A DNA stretch of 64,000 nt from Sipunculus nudus (Eukaryota; Annelida; Sipuncula; Golfingiida; Sipunculidae). The notes below the pieces were generated by a model. The model did not search any database. It saw nothing but the letters and a program-made list of their open reading frames with translations, and was not told the origin of the DNA. The position numbers were made by a program, and so were the translations under genes. The stretch is from the NCBI GenBank assembly GCA_026874595.1, contig CM049316.1, forward strand, positions 44,715,695-44,779,694, written 5' to 3'. Shown piece by piece: positions 22,601-35,089 of the stretch (position 1 is the first letter of the stretch; the number at the start of each line of letters is the position of its first letter).

Positions 22601-25600
22601 GAGACAGGTAACAATAAGATTGAAAGCATGTTAGTCAGACTGGAATAACCGTGTGATTTATGTACATAAATGTATTTGAATGGTCGAGATTAGGGGAAAA
22701 AATAAGTGATCTTATTATTTGAACTATAATGTCAAATGAAACACTTAATCAAAACTGTTTCAGAATCGGCTGTAATAACGCTGTAATAATCTTTATACTT
22801 AAGATATATAAGGACTAATTCACATTTTGCTTGTCACCGGTGACCTTTGATACGTCCGTGATATGGGTCAAGGTCAGGAAACTTAAAAAGTTTGCGGCGG
22901 CTGGAAAAGGGGATCAGGACACCGTTGACCCTTCCCCTCGATCTTTTGTGGTCCAATGTTAACATTAAACTCGAGATTATCAATCACGTGTATCGTGAAG
23001 CTCCTGCGGATCTATCACACTAATTCGACAAAGTCAGTTGAACGTATTATTTACCTGACAGAAATAGCATGTGGCCTGATTAAATACCTACGTAAATATT
23101 CAGTGTGACATATCTTTACCATGCTGAGCACGTACCGTTGAAGTGTTTTCATTATGAAGAGTGAGCAATCATGCAATGTCAGCGCATGCAAACACGCAAA
23201 ACACACATGAGTAAGTACAATCAATTAACTACGTGGCCTTAAACCCGACAAGGGTGCGGCTTCATGTTAATCCTAGTGCCCTTTTAAAACGACCACGGTG
23301 CATATATATATGAGTTCAGGGTCAGTTGTCGGAATATAAACTCCAGTGGGATTTTCATTAAGAAAGCTGGCAACGTACATCATTTTAAAGCTTATAACCT
23401 GATAAATCTAAAATCCATTTCCCCCTGTAGTTTCAGGACCAACACACGAGGTCAAGGTCACCGCTTTTAATATTTCTTTACCATTCTAGGGTCAGTTGTT
23501 ATTCCTTCGGAATTTCTTAAAACAAACTTGCAACAAACACCATTTAAAGCATATACCATTAAAAATCTAAAAATTAGGCCTTGATTTTTCATCAAGAAAA
23601 TCCAACGGCTGAATAAAAACTGACGACTGAGCTTGAATATCCGTATTCCGTTTAGTGCATTGACCTGTGATCACCATCACCATTGCATTATGATATGGAC
23701 CTTATAAAAGGTATGCACACCAACATACAATACTGACCAAGGATATATCACTAAAGGGCGCCTTTCACTTGCGTGTTTTCTATAGCAGAAAACAGCAGAA
23801 CTGTTAAAAGCCATGACCTTGACCTCGTTTCTGCAGGTAAAGGGGCCATATGGTTTTACAGATCGATAAGGTTATAAGCTATAAAATTATGCATAATGCT
23901 AGCTTTCTTCATGATAATAATGTGGCAAAATTAAAGAAATATTAAATACATGACTTGAACTTGTTTGTAAACCTTGAAACTGAAGGAGAAAATACAAGCA
24001 TGGTTTTTTATATTTGTATGGATATAAGCTTTAAAATGATGCATGTTTCTTGCCTTCATCATGGACATCCTACGATAATGACAATTGAACCAGGAAACGT
24101 ATATAAATTATAAAAATCATGACTTTGTTTGCTGACCTATAAACTGCAGGGGGAAAAGGTAACATAGAATTTTTAGATTTGTCAGATCAAAGGCTTTAAA
24201 AATGGCGTATGTTGCCACCTTTCTTCATTTAACTCCCTTGGAGGGACAACTGACCCTGGATTATATAGACTGTTTAAGTTTGTCTGGTATTGCGCCCACT
24301 GGCACACACGACGCACTACTTAATCATGTTTCACAGTATAGGTCCCATGAAGTGGACGCTCGTCGAACAATTCTTGTGTTAGCGTGACGACATGTTATGT
24401 ATTTTGTCTGGGTCAGAAAAAGCGACGTAACTGCGGCGGTACAAGCAACCTGGCTCTGCTACCAAGTGTGACGGGGCTTATAAGGCGCATGAGACGAGCA
24501 TACAAAGAGCACCCACTACAGAATCAAATGTGCAAAATGAATAACCATGCTGGCACTCACATGTTTGACGTGACATTCAACCCAGTCACCGCCCGATTTG
24601 GCTATAATCAGTAAATGTAAATAACATGTGAGTGTCGATCCGTTGGGACTCATATCTTATATCAGCATGCGATATAGGTTAATCCCCTTATTCATACAGG
24701 TAACCTTTTTGCATAATGTTGTAAAGCCCACGACAGCTCTATATCGCCGTGCTTTTTTACATCTTCAACAGATCTGGAAGCAGTTATATCACGTAACCTA
24801 TTCACTGAAGCACGTGCATAATTTTCCGTTTATATTTACAATACCGCGTCACATATATTATCCCACAAAATAAATCAAGAGGTTTATCAATAATCAACAT
24901 GTTTCCTGGACAAATATACCTTTTGTGGGTATATTTGGAACAGATCTTGTCGAAGCATAATCTATATTTACTTCATTTACTTAAAGTTTGTAATTTCTAA
25001 CTTATTCTGCGTATATATTAATGAACTGTAATTTCTGTTAAAGTAGTTCTTATAGCGCCTCTGTGCCGAATGAATCAGTTTATTTACAAGCTGTTAGTAA
25101 ACATGGTACATGCGCTAATGTTGACAAACAGAAAGAAGACATGCAACGTAAGGTTAAATATGTGCATCTGATTGCCCTTCCTCCCCCCCCCCCCAAGTTA
25201 TAAATACAAGGATATAAACAAAACAAACAGCCTGTTCGCGGTGGGATCGGCGTCTTCATTCCTATTTTTATAAAAAGGGATTACCTTTAGTAAATAGATG
25301 CAAGGTGTCGGAATAGGCCCCTTTCAGGAAAAAGCATCAAGCAGCTACTTGGCGATCATTTAGAAAAATAAGGAAATACAAGGCCAAAAAAAGGTATGGT
25401 TCTCAGGCACCGCCAGCGTCAATTTAACCCCCCTCCCCCCCCCCCCCCGCGCCATCAATAATTTTTCTTTTTATTTTTTATCTTTCAAGAAGATAAAATA
25501 ATAAAATTTTAATAGGATTTCCTTTGTTATATAGTGCTTTTACCTGTTTAGCAAAACAATCTGTTATTAACATGCTTTTCCCTGATCATATGACATTTTT

Positions 25601-27103
25601 ATCGAAACAAACAATAAAAGGTAAAACAAATCACAAACCCGCACTGTTTTTAAATACCTCAGAAACATACCTTTTTGCCCTAGACCTGTGAACTGTTAAA
25701 GGGTCCCTGATTCATTTTTTTAGTGATTCATTCAAATCAATTCAAGTATCGATTCATTTATTAAAAACAATCATAGCATTATGTTGTAAACGTATATCTA
25801 AAGAGAATTTACTTCCCAGATGCTGCTGAAATCAGCCTTGCAATAATAATCACATGCACAGACTAAGTAAATATTTATACCTTTGTATGTTTTTATTGAA
25901 ACCTGTGTAATAAGTTAGACAGTCAATTATAACAATTGTGAATGTCTGCGGTTCACTCAAGGGTGGTCTTAATGGACAGGTGGTCTTATCATACAGGTGG
26001 ACTTATCGTGCAGGTGGTCTTACCATACAGGTGGTCTTATCATACAGGTGGACTTATCATACAGGTGGTCTTATCATACAGGTGGTCTCATCATACAGAT
26101 GGTCTCATCATACAGGTGGTCTCATCATACAGGTGGTCTTATCATACAGATGGACTTATTATACAGGTTGTCTCATCATACAGGTGGTCTCATCATACAG
26201 GTGGTCTTATCATACAGGTGGTCTTATCATACAGGTGGTCTCATCATACAGATGGTCTTATCATATAGGTGGTCTTATCATACAGATGGTCTATTCATAC
26301 AGGTGGTCTCATCTTACAGGTGGTCTTATCATACAGGTGGACTTATCATACAGGTGGTCTTATCATAAAAAAGCCAATAAAAAAATAAAAGGTATGGTTA
26401 TCAGGCACCGCCTGCACCAATTTTAACCTATGCTTGTATAGCAAAACAATTCTGTTATATTCATGCTTTACCCTGATCATGTGACATGTTTATCGAATCA
26501 TACAAAAAAGGAAAAATTAAATATCTCCCGCCCCCATTGGTTTCTGGAAAAAGTGCCTGGGAACCATACCTGTTTTTTGGCCTTATTACATGATGTATTT
26601 TGTTTATCTGTCCTTAGGTATGGCTAGAGATAAAAAAAAGTATATGAAAATGACTGTAAATGCTGTATTTGATAAAAATAGACATCTGCCTGCATTATTC
26701 GATTATTCTATGCATGGTTAAGGCCCTATGGATAAGCGATTCAAAAAGAATTTTTGTGTGATGTACCTACAAATTATTTATCTCCATTCCTCCAGTTTAA
26801 TAAAATCACGCCAGTGTCTCTTTATTTGTATGCACTCTCTAATAACTCAGCACCTGGCGTGGGGCTACATAGGGACATGGGTCCAACTGGGGACAGTGGC
26901 GCTCGTGTAATAGATGGGTAATCCATTGGTATACATATATTAATATGTTGGGTATGTAATTTTACCTTAGCCGAGTCGGGCTTGCGACAGGCGGCGAAGA
27001 TATGATGTGGTGGCGAAGCCCGCTTGGTGAACTGGCGAACAAGCTCAAGTCCAATACCTCGGTTACTGCCCGTAATTAAAACTGAGCGTGGCCCGGCCGC
27101 CAT
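16369..27103 (-). CDS. C-factor/sniffer-like SDR oxidoreductase, copy 2 (complete, 5 exons, 250 aa)
   Basis: Exons on the minus strand: 27103-26966, 22361-22310, 18439-18252, 17872-17723, 16593-16369. All introns have GT-AG borders and the frame is open throughout, giving 250 residues, the usual length for single-domain SDRs. Order of motifs: TGSNRGIG (11-18, Rossmann cofactor loop), LDVTD (63-67, acidic residue near the adenine pocket), NNAA (92-95), S159, Y172xxxK176, then HPGWVQTDMGG (201-211), typical of the C-factor/sniffer subgroup. There is no signal peptide or membrane segment, so it is probably cytosolic. A poly(A) signal follows 67 bases after the stop. The introns hold repeats; the largest is about 4.6 kb. 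The exact substrate cannot be told from sequence. The name rests on motif resemblance to the Myxococcus C-factor and Drosophila sniffer families. Confidence 0.92.
16650..16686. repeat. (CT)n microsatellite next to SDR exon 5
   Basis: About 18 CT units in intron 4, roughly 57 bases upstream (minus strand) of the exon 5 acceptor at 16594-16595. On the minus strand this is GA-rich, not a polypyrimidine tract. Similar CT tracts are at 3865-3926, 13926-13954, 15293-15326, 20890-20928 and 27721-27779. Confidence 0.9.
16728..17036. repeat. Dispersed inverted-repeat element, diverged
   Basis: Shares 'ggtttccatgtg', 'cgtatatgcgtatgtgc', 'gacgtcatttt' and 'ttcacgcagacc' with 37000-37215. Ends 'ggacatggaaac', the inverse of its start. 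Non-coding; short open frames here are incidental. Confidence 0.55.
19185..19510 (+). repeat. tRNA-derived SINE-like units, copy 2 (1-2 units)
   Basis: Counterpart of the array at 1919-2510. The first unit is intact (box A 19185-19195). The second loses its box B ('ataggttcggccctgg') and runs into short repeats of 'cctggatcgg' before unrelated sequence at about 19530-19720. The third unit is absent. Confidence 0.7.
23270..24270. repeat. Older inverted repeat, uninterrupted in copy 2
   Basis: Left arm about 23270-23640 and right arm about 23765-24270 are the counterparts of 6440-6800 and 10075-10560. Here they are separated by only about 125 bases, showing the structure before the foldback element landed between the arms. 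Confidence 0.6.
25381..25681. mobile_element. AGGCC-type MITE, copy 2
   Basis: Counterpart of 11672-11970, with a C-rich run at about 25426-25448. Confidence 0.72.
25962..26368 (+). repeat. 17-bp minisatellite, about 24 units, copy 2
   Basis: Counterpart of 12251-12571 with about five more units. The longest plus frame is 162 codons. The number and order of variant units differ from copy 1, as expected for a hypermutable locus. Confidence 0.93.
26371..26585. mobile_element. AGGCC-type MITE beside the minisatellite, copy 2
   Basis: Counterpart of 12575-12790; the right end reads 'gggaaccatacctg' followed by T-tract and GGCCTTA. Confidence 0.68.
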
Positions 27104-27217
27104 GATTTACGAGCTCAAAGTCCAGCTTTCTGTAAACAGTTCGAAGACGAGGTACGTACTTCGGAGTGAAAATGCGATGTGACTGACGAGGAAAATTCAT
27201 GTTTTTATATTCGTCAC

Positions 27218-27310
27218 CTGGTAAACTGGACTGGTCCACTCGGTATACTGATAAGACTTGATTACTCCCCGCTGACTTCCCGTAATAAACAATGAGCATC
27301 GTCCGGCCAT
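27218..27310 (-). pseudogene. Decayed second copy of SDR exon 1 (copy 2 upstream)
   Basis: Counterpart of 13423-13515. Here one base differs, so the frame reads ITGSQRGVI, keeping the TGxxxG spacing that copy 1 has lost, though the final GIG glycine is still missing. Same donor-like CAG|GTGACG. Probably non-functional. Confidence 0.55.
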
Positions 27311-27419
27311 GATTTAGAGCTCAGAGTCCTATAAATTAGACTGGTCCACTCGATAGTGCTAATAAGACTTGATTACAATCTATCAAAAACATTCAAGACC
27401 TAGCCTTACTGAATCGCAC

Positions 27420-27719
27420 CATATTGGACAGGTATTACCACCTGCTGGCAAATTATAATTCACCACTGTCACAGCGAAAACAGGTCCTTTAAAACTTATA
27501 ATCCAGATGAACAGTTCACATAAATATTCTCAGAGAATAATAGTCCGATTCAATCACAAAATCAATCTGTTGTAATCCAAAAGTGAAATTCTGGTAGTGA
27601 TCTCATAGGCAAACTGAAGACTATTTAAAATCCGTTACAAATTTCGAAGAAGATGTATAACTGCTGTAATTATTGGAAAGGTCCACAAACTGACTCACAC
27701 TCTTCCGTGTACGCTGGAA

Positions 27720-27781
<62 letters not shown>

Positions 27782-27990
27782 CTCTAAACACAATCCCTAA
27801 TATATAGCTTCTCACCCTTAAGCCTAGATACTTCACGAACAATTCAATAAACAGAACAGTAAATAAGACACACGCGCCCAAAGAACAATACAAGACGCGC
27901 TCATAGAGCGCGAACAGCCCAGAATTTTTCACGAGCGCTGTGTCTTAACACGCCAGGGTTCACCCAGTACGGATTACACCATTATCGGCT
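27420..27990. repeat. Dispersed repeat upstream of SDR copy 2
   Basis: Counterpart of 13640-14150 with the CT tract expanded to about 59 bases (27721-27779). Confidence 0.65.
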
Positions 27991-28235
27991 CTATTATAAG
28001 TATTCAGTTTGTGACTCGTTTATATTACTCGTATAATTATTTGTAAATTAACGTAAACTGGTGTCCAGATATATCTTTGTATTACTTTCCTTTTGTAACG
28101 ACGTTCCGTACACATATATGAAGTCCTAAACTGATAAAATATGATTTTCACATATTGCAGCTATGTCCATATACATGTCTAGTTTCCCTACATATTTCGT
28201 TGATGGTCTCCACAGATGTGGATTGGTTAATGTAT

Positions 28236-29131
28236 AAGATGTAATGTATTGTATGTCACCTTCACCCGTAAGAGCGAAACAGGGAAAGCTCCGTCACTGA
28301 TGCAATAATTGTGACGAATTATATATTGAGTATGTCATGAAGTTTCACGCCCTCGTACCACCAAAGCGTGTTACTTAATCAGAATGTGTTTGGCGCAAGT
28401 AGCCACTTGTGTTCAGAAGTAAAGCCATATCTTTTGATAAATAATACAACAGGTGTCAGGGTGAACATGCATTACGTAGCAGCCCTCTAAATATTTGATT
28501 GGAGGATGATGACTTGATATGTGTTACTCTTTGTGACTCCCCCACATAATTATATATTAATTTATGCACAAGTGCGGCCTTCTGTTTTTATATTGATGGT
28601 CAATTCCAAGGGTACTCCAAGTTTCAGGGAGACACAGGCTGTGGTTCCCAGTAAAAAAAGCACGATTTCATTTTAGAAAGCGGGCGGCACCGTTCGGACC
28701 TTCAGATATCACATATTTGTAAGAGCCGCCCCTTTCAGTAGGTCCTTTCAGAAGGAAATTCCGTAAGTATGATTTGTTCATATGTTTATTAAAATAACTT
28801 TTGCTCGGCGACAGCGTATGCTAGTCTATATGCCGAGATGTCAACCTTTATTTTAAGAACTTGAGAACGTCATCTAACGGCGCACCACCGCTATATACTT
28901 GTAGGCCACATTACACACTGGCCGGAGTTTTGCAGTTTATTCCGGATCATCTGGAACGAGGTGAACTTTCCAAATATGTGTACTACGATATATATTTATG
29001 TACTAGACACTTTATATGGACGTCTCTTTAATCGATCGTTATGATCGTGAAAGTGTGAACTATTCCCGTTAACCTCTAGCGCGTCGTTGCAAGGTATACC
29101 CTCCTTCCCAAAGGGGTCTTGTAAAATAAGT
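28236..29131. other. Unique sequence, nothing recognised
   Basis: Begins where the segmental duplication ends. No open frame with splice support and no repeat that I can pair elsewhere in the window. Confidence 0.5.
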
Positions 29132-29442
29132 TAGGCCAAAAAAATAAAATGTATGGTTCTCAAGCACCGCCCGCGTCAATTTACCCGCCCCCCCCCCCCC
29201 CCCCCCCACGCATCAAAAATTTTCATTTTACCATTCAAGAAGATAAAAAATACAATTTATTCAGTGCTTTTACCTGTTTAGCAAAAAAAATGTTATTTTC
29301 ATGCTTTTCCTGATCATATGACATTTTTATCGAAACATTCAAAAAAGGTCAAAAATAAAACACCGCCCGCCCGCACTGATTTCTGAAAAAAGTGCCTGAG
29401 AACCATATCTTTTTTTTTTTGGTGGGGGGGGGGGGGGGCCTT
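29132..29442. mobile_element. AGGCC-type MITE with both TIRs
   Basis: Starts TTAGGCCAAAAAAATAAAAT and ends in the inverse, 'gcctgagaaccatatc' plus T-tract, G-tract and GGCCTTA. Contains a C-tract near 29187-29207 and a G-tract near 29424-29438, so the two homopolymers sit in inverse relation. Body 'tcctgatcatatgaca' as in the other copies. Confidence 0.75.
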
Positions 29443-30560
29443 ACCAGGCTTTACTTTATGCAAATGTGAAAGGTATCTGTTTCGGATGACATAGGTTTAA
29501 ACACGAATGGGACAACGTTTCATCAAGAGGACCACATTGAACATAAGTAAGGTCTCCAGCAAACCGCATCGATAAAAAACTTCATAAAAAGGTTATATTT
29601 ATATGGAAACACGTTATTCAAATGTCTATGTTTTGGTGTACAAAATTTGACGTTTTGTGTTGTTTAATACCCCAGTCTCTGCCCCTTTAGAAAAGTACGA
29701 GTTAATAACTAAAATTGATCAGCAGATTTCTTTTATATTGTGCAAATGCATTGATATGATGCATATATAGGATATGTCTTATTCAAATTGTGTTCATGAC
29801 CTTCTATATAAGAGTGGCGTTTAACTTGAATGATATTTATTGAAAAAAATGATACAAGTTTATATTTCTCAAGAATGGGTGGATGGATTGTTACGAAAAC
29901 CAGAATGACCTAAGTTATAGGAAAGTAAGTTTTCAGATTTGTAAACTGGTCACCTTGAATTTGATTGTCAGTGACAAAATTAAGGCTAATTATAAACCTC
30001 ATGACTATTTGCATATTTTGTTCAAAAATTTGGTTCTGGTTTCTTTATCAGCAGATCCTCTCATGGAGTAATAGTTGCGAGGGTTGGGGGGGGGGGGGCG
30101 TGCGCATTAACAGCCGTTGTATTTGTTTTTTGGCGTGGCGTGTTTGCCTATCATCATTGGTATATCTATGATGGGGATGTCCACCAGATGGCGTAATCCT
30201 TGGTATGATAGTACGAGTCTGAGGTCTTGGCGTTAAGACTCCAATGAGTTTGAGATCATTTAATACGGAAGTAACACCGCTGTATTTGGAAAAGTCAAAA
30301 GATATGAAACGTCCTGCTTCACATTGCATTCCCTCTAGTTTTCCTTTTTTTTTTTTTTGCTAGGTAAGGATCCCATACTTCGGCGGCGTATTTTAATGAA
30401 GTTCTTGCTAATGAAAAGTATGAGATTTCTTTCAATTCCATCGGAACTTCAAATTGTGTCGATCGCAAATTTTGACAAGTTGATGTGTTTCAATACATGA
30501 GTTATTGTCTGTTACCAAATAACTTAGGAACTGTTGCAGCCTTCAGTTTCAAACTTCACA
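29443..30560. other. AT-rich DNA, no supported gene
   Basis: Short open frames only. The minus frame 30329-30048 (93 codons) has an unusual composition but no recognised domain or splice sites, so it is not called. Confidence 0.45.
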
Positions 30561-30569
30561 GTAATATTG

Positions 30570-31760
30570 ATCATGTGACTGCTTAATGATTTTGACCTGC
30601 AGGTGGTGCCACCTGTATTGAGCTACTTTATGCAGGCTGTAATGGTCTTTTCTTGTTTTTTTTTTGTAAGATATGTCATAAATTATTAATATTTTGGCCC
30701 TTAGAGGAGGAAATAATCTGGTTTTAAATTCAGTCAAATTATTTTCAATATGGCATCTCTACGGAACTTCAAATTTTTTCGATCGCAGTAATATTGTTCA
30801 TGTGACTGCTTAATGATTTTGACCTGTAGGTGGCGCTACCTGTGTTGAGCTACTTTCTGCAGGTTGTAGAGGTCTTTTCTGCTTTTTCCAAGATATGTCA
30901 TTAAATATTTATTTGTTATAATCCGCCAAAACAGAGTCTCCTCTGAGACCCTTGGACCGATCTTTCCGAACCGGGCATAGTTGTTCCCTTACCTAAGTTG
31001 TTGTACGTATCGATGATTGGTGGCGCCATCTGCAAATACCCTGTGCAGTACAAACCTTGGTGTCTTTTAGAAAACAACTTATATTTCAGGAGTGGTTCAA
31101 AGTATGGAGCTGAAATTTTGTATTTTCATAGATCTTGGATCTCTCCATCTCTTAATGAAGACTTGTGGCACCACCTACAATACTTTTTGTTAAGCGTCCA
31201 TCTGTGCATTTGCCATCTGTTCGTCTTAGTGGTTGTTCATTGTATTTGGCTTGAAATTGTGCGTGTCCATAGATACTCGACAACGCCATCTGGTAAACAA
31301 GACTAGTGGCGCCATCTGCATTAGTTTTTGCATGACGTCCATCAGTCCATGATTTATTTGGATGAAAATTGCTCATATCTCAGAAGACATTCAAGGTATT
31401 GGTCAGAAATTTGCCATGTCCATCCACCTTGAAAAATTATTTCGTAAACCACACAGGTGGCGCCACCTACCTTTCTGTTTTCTTAGAATAAATTAATGCC
31501 TTTTCTGAGGAATGGTTTGCCGTATTGGCCTGAAATTGTGCATATCTATAGATATTGGACTCCTCCATTTTGTACTCAAGACTTGTTGCGCCATCTACAA
31601 TCGTTTTCCCATGGCCTCCATCCGTACAATATCTTTGGTGAAAATTGCTCATGTCCAATAGTTCAAGGTACTGGTCTGAAATCTGGCATGTTCTTGAAAA
31701 GTTTTCTCGTAAACCACACAGGTGGCGCCACCTACCTTCCTGTTTTCGTAGAATAAATTA
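30570..31760. repeat. Degenerate tandem repeats with a GGTGGCGCCACC core
   Basis: Block 1, 'catgtgactgcttaatgat', occurs near 30571 and 30799. Block 2, 'ggtggcgccacctacc', occurs near 31456 and 31721, each followed by 'agaataaattaatgcc'. Related 'tggcgccatctgc' motifs sit at about 31021 and 31309. The whole region looks like diverged copies of one unit of roughly 230-265 bases. No coding sequence seen. Confidence 0.65.
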
Positions 31761-32234
31761 ATGCCTTATAAATATTATAAATGATTATATAAATATTATG
31801 AATGAATTTATCATGAAAATATTTAAGATTTTTATTGGGAACACATAGACTGATCAAAGTTTTCTTCTTTTTTCTCTCTTTAAGTTGCTTTACAGTTGGG
31901 CCCTATATAGGCTTTATTTTGTGGTCGTGCGAGAACGATGAATTAAAAGTTTTCACAGATATAAAAACTCACTGGACTATAGCCAACCTGGATTAATATG
32001 TATTAACGTTAAGTTAGCTACTTTGGGATTTGATGGAAAGAAAGAAGGAGATATTATGAAAAACAATGCATTAAATTGTCCGGAAAAAATAGTATAAATC
32101 AGTGTCATATTGGGTAATTTTTGTACAATTTTACAGCATTGGATACTTCTAAACAAGCCTTATGTATGAAATTTGTAGTTATGTGGTGATTTATAGCTCC
32201 TCAGTAGTCAATTTGTTACGCAGGGGTGTTCTAT

Positions 32235-33040
32235 GTGTTGTTGACATTTGGTTCGTGTGACACGCGTGGCTCGTTGCTGTAGCAACCTCGCCTGGCCGGG
32301 TGCGGCATCGTGTGAACTCTACACAGCGATCGATTTAATCCGTGCTGGGTGAACCCTTGCGCTGTTGCACGTAAAGACACAGCGCTCATCTGAAATATTC
32401 TGTGCTTGTCGCGCTGTATGAGCGCGTGTCTTGTAATATTCTTTGAGCGTGTGTATTATGTATTGTTGGGTTCTTTAGATTGTTCGTGTAATAGAAGTTT
32501 CTAGAATTTTCGGATTAAAAATTATAAATATGGGGCTGTGTTTAGAGCCGAGAGAGAGGAGAGAGAAAGATTCCAACAGACACGGAAGAGTGTGAGTCAG
32601 TTTTGGACCTATCCTATAATTGCAGCAATTGTAGATCTTCTTCGGTATTTGTATCGAATTTTATATAGTCTTCAGTTTGCTTTTGGGATTACTGCCAGAA
32701 CTTCACTTTTGGATTACAACAGATTGATTTTGTGGTTGAACTGGACTATTATTCTCTGAGAAGATTTATATGAAGTTTTCATCTGGATTATACATTTGAA
32801 AGGACTTGTTGTCGCTGTGACAGTGGTGGTATCCAGGTACTGTGCACTTAATTTATTATACTGTGTAATTGTATTGATTTGCTGTTTTACTGTTGTTATA
32901 CTGTGTAATTCTTTTGTTTTAGTGTATTGTAATGTTAGGGTTGATTTAAGAATAAATTATAATTATTTGTTAACAGGAAACCACTGACTTCTTTATTCAT
33001 TCCCCCAGGCGTTCCAAACTGCCTAGTGTTGCAAAACCTA
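32235..33040 (+). repeat. Inverted, longer copy of the SDR-upstream repeat; possible solo LTR
   Basis: The plus strand shows in order 'gtgctgggtgaaccc', 'gtgtttagagccgagagag', 'gtgtgagtcag', 'gctgtgacagtggtg', each the inverse of 13640-14150. Sequence beyond both ends of that match is present here, including an AATAAA at about 32951. It could be a solo LTR of about 0.8 kb starting TGTTGTTGACA and ending near GTGTTGCA, but I see no flanking duplication, so this is tentative. Confidence 0.5.
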
Positions 33041-34940
33041 ATTTTTTTTTGTCTTTGAACAAAATTTGTGCTCGTCACTGCTACGTGATCTGTATATATT
33101 AGGAATATCCAGTGATTTTGTCATACACTCTCAAGATCACCAAATTAATAATAGCAAATAATATGTCATTTTAATGATATATTGACAGGGTATTTACTCC
33201 TATAGACAGACCTAAATCACCACATAAAGATGTTGCATGATTTGAAAAAAAGTATAAAAATATTATCCACTAAAAAAAGTATGAAAAAAAAGTTTAAAAA
33301 GGAGTCTGTCCTGAAAAAAAAACCTCGTTGTAACCATCGCCTATAACTTAACACGGCGTGATACAAAATGTTAAGTCGTCTTCAGATGCTTATCTCCAGA
33401 ATTCACCCTCCTGTAATTTGTCTGTCCACTTTTTTTGCAAAAAAACTGTGCTTTCAAAGGGCACAAGATGCTACTAAATTTGCATTCAGACAAATCTTTT
33501 AAATAGCTAAGTCCCAAAGTTAGTTCATGTGACCTCATTTATATGAGGCCAATATGTGGAACAATTGGAACATTGCATAATTTGTATCCACCGGTATTTT
33601 GTTCGCCCGATTTAGTATTTGGAAAATTTGTAGGTTTCTTCATGCGAATCTATATTTCTTTCCCTTTCTAAAGGTCTGCTAAATCAAATATATTTATAAT
33701 AATATATGGTTTCTGTTTATCCTAAAATGATTAATAAATCTGTAAATGACACTTTCATTCAAACTCTTATTAAATGTTTATGCAAAATACTTAGGAAAAC
33801 TAAGAAATGTTCCAAGTATGGACATTAGATCGGACTGACAGAAAATTATAACTTTGCCGTAAAAGCCAGTACATTATAAATAGCGTGAATTTCAGCAAAA
33901 AAAAAGCCGCTACTATGCGTCAGGAAACATCTGACGCTGACTGCGAGATAATTACCATTGTAATTACTCCCAAGGAGCTGAGGCACTGTAATAAAGTGTT
34001 TGTTTCATGCGACTTGATTGATCGGTAATCGAAAAAGAGCGACAGATTTCTATTTTTTTAAAATCCGTTATTGATGACATTTACTTCATCTTGCCTATAA
34101 GAACTTGCTACGCACATGAAAAAAAACGCAAGAAACGCAAGCTAATTAAGATCATGAGACGAGCATTTTTCGAATGTGACAAGTATTTACACAGTACACA
34201 GAACTCCATGCAAAGGAATATAATTAGTCATCCAAACCTCAAAACTGACATATTTAAATTTCAGACGTTCATCTTCTTCTGAATTTTCCTTGGCTGGCAG
34301 CCACTACATAATCCATTGTTTTAACACCGTGTATATAATTAGTGATTCAATGGCAGTGACCAATCGTTATTTTTAATATGAAGTTCTTACGATATATGAA
34401 ATGTTAAAGTCAGAATAACAGCATCGAAGAGATAATTGACGGTTAGTATAAGTTCAATAAAAATACTGTTCATACATGTGTCAATGAAAAATTATAAATT
34501 GCGTAATAAACTAGAAGTGTACTCTGAACTTACAAAGTTCCACGCATGTGTCCTACGCAGTGTCACCCTTCATTGGTATTCACACCGGCTCCCTGACACC
34601 AATCAATGACATTGGTCGTCCGTCCGTGAGACAATGCTCCTTGGGTGTTACCCTTATCCATCAAAAGATTTTATCATAACTTTCAAAGTTTACGTTCATA
34701 ATTGTTTTTGCTGCCAGAAGCATCAGCCAAATAATCAAGGGAAAATTAACCAAAATATATAGAATATTAAAAATATGATATTTATATACCTTTTATGTAG
34801 GTCTTTTTTTATCAATTTTAGTTGGGTAAAATAGTTATCTCTTCAGCGTAAAAAAAATCATATAGGATTATGCAAAAAACGCTAAAATTGCAATCTGGCG
34901 CACACATATGTTGATCTCTTACAAGAAAGTGTGTGTATCA
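33041..34940. other. AT-rich DNA, no gene seen
   Basis: Scattered short frames (for example 34091-34282) without splice or family support. No repeat structure that I can pair. Confidence 0.5.
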
Positions 34941-34944
34941 AATA

Positions 34945-35085
34945 CTATCCACTTATATAATATATTTGTATGTTAACTAAGAAATTATTTCGCTCTGATA
35001 TGTCAAAACCTATATCCACTTATATAATATATTTGTATGTTAACTAAGAAATTATTAGGCCCTGATATGTCAAAAAACGGTAAAC
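34945..35085. repeat. Two-copy tandem repeat, about 69 bp
   Basis: 'atccacttatataatatat' followed by 'gtatgttaactaagaaatta' occurs twice in direct succession, ending 'ctgatatgtcaaaa' each time. Confidence 0.85.
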
Positions 35086-35089
35086 ATGC

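Larger units (their letters stand above)
17267..28235. repeat. Segmental duplication, copy 2
   Basis: Direct copy of 1-14530, about 10.97 kb over the shared part. It lacks the foldback element, keeping one unduplicated GGCGC at 23757-23761. It has a longer 17-bp minisatellite (about 24 units against 19), a longer CT tract at 27721-27779, and about 28 extra bases at 21061-21088. The sequence 19505-19730 does not match the corresponding part of copy 1 (about 2250-2700). The duplication probably extends left to about 14530, because the last SDR exon lies at 16369-16593, but its partner is off the window. Confidence 0.93.

Noticed and set aside
27621-27932. ERERER-rich coiled-coil protein
   Set aside because: Translation of a (CT)n tract upstream of SDR copy 2.
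30048-30329. 93-codon minus frame as a retroelement remnant
   Set aside because: No motif of RT, endonuclease or any family could be named.
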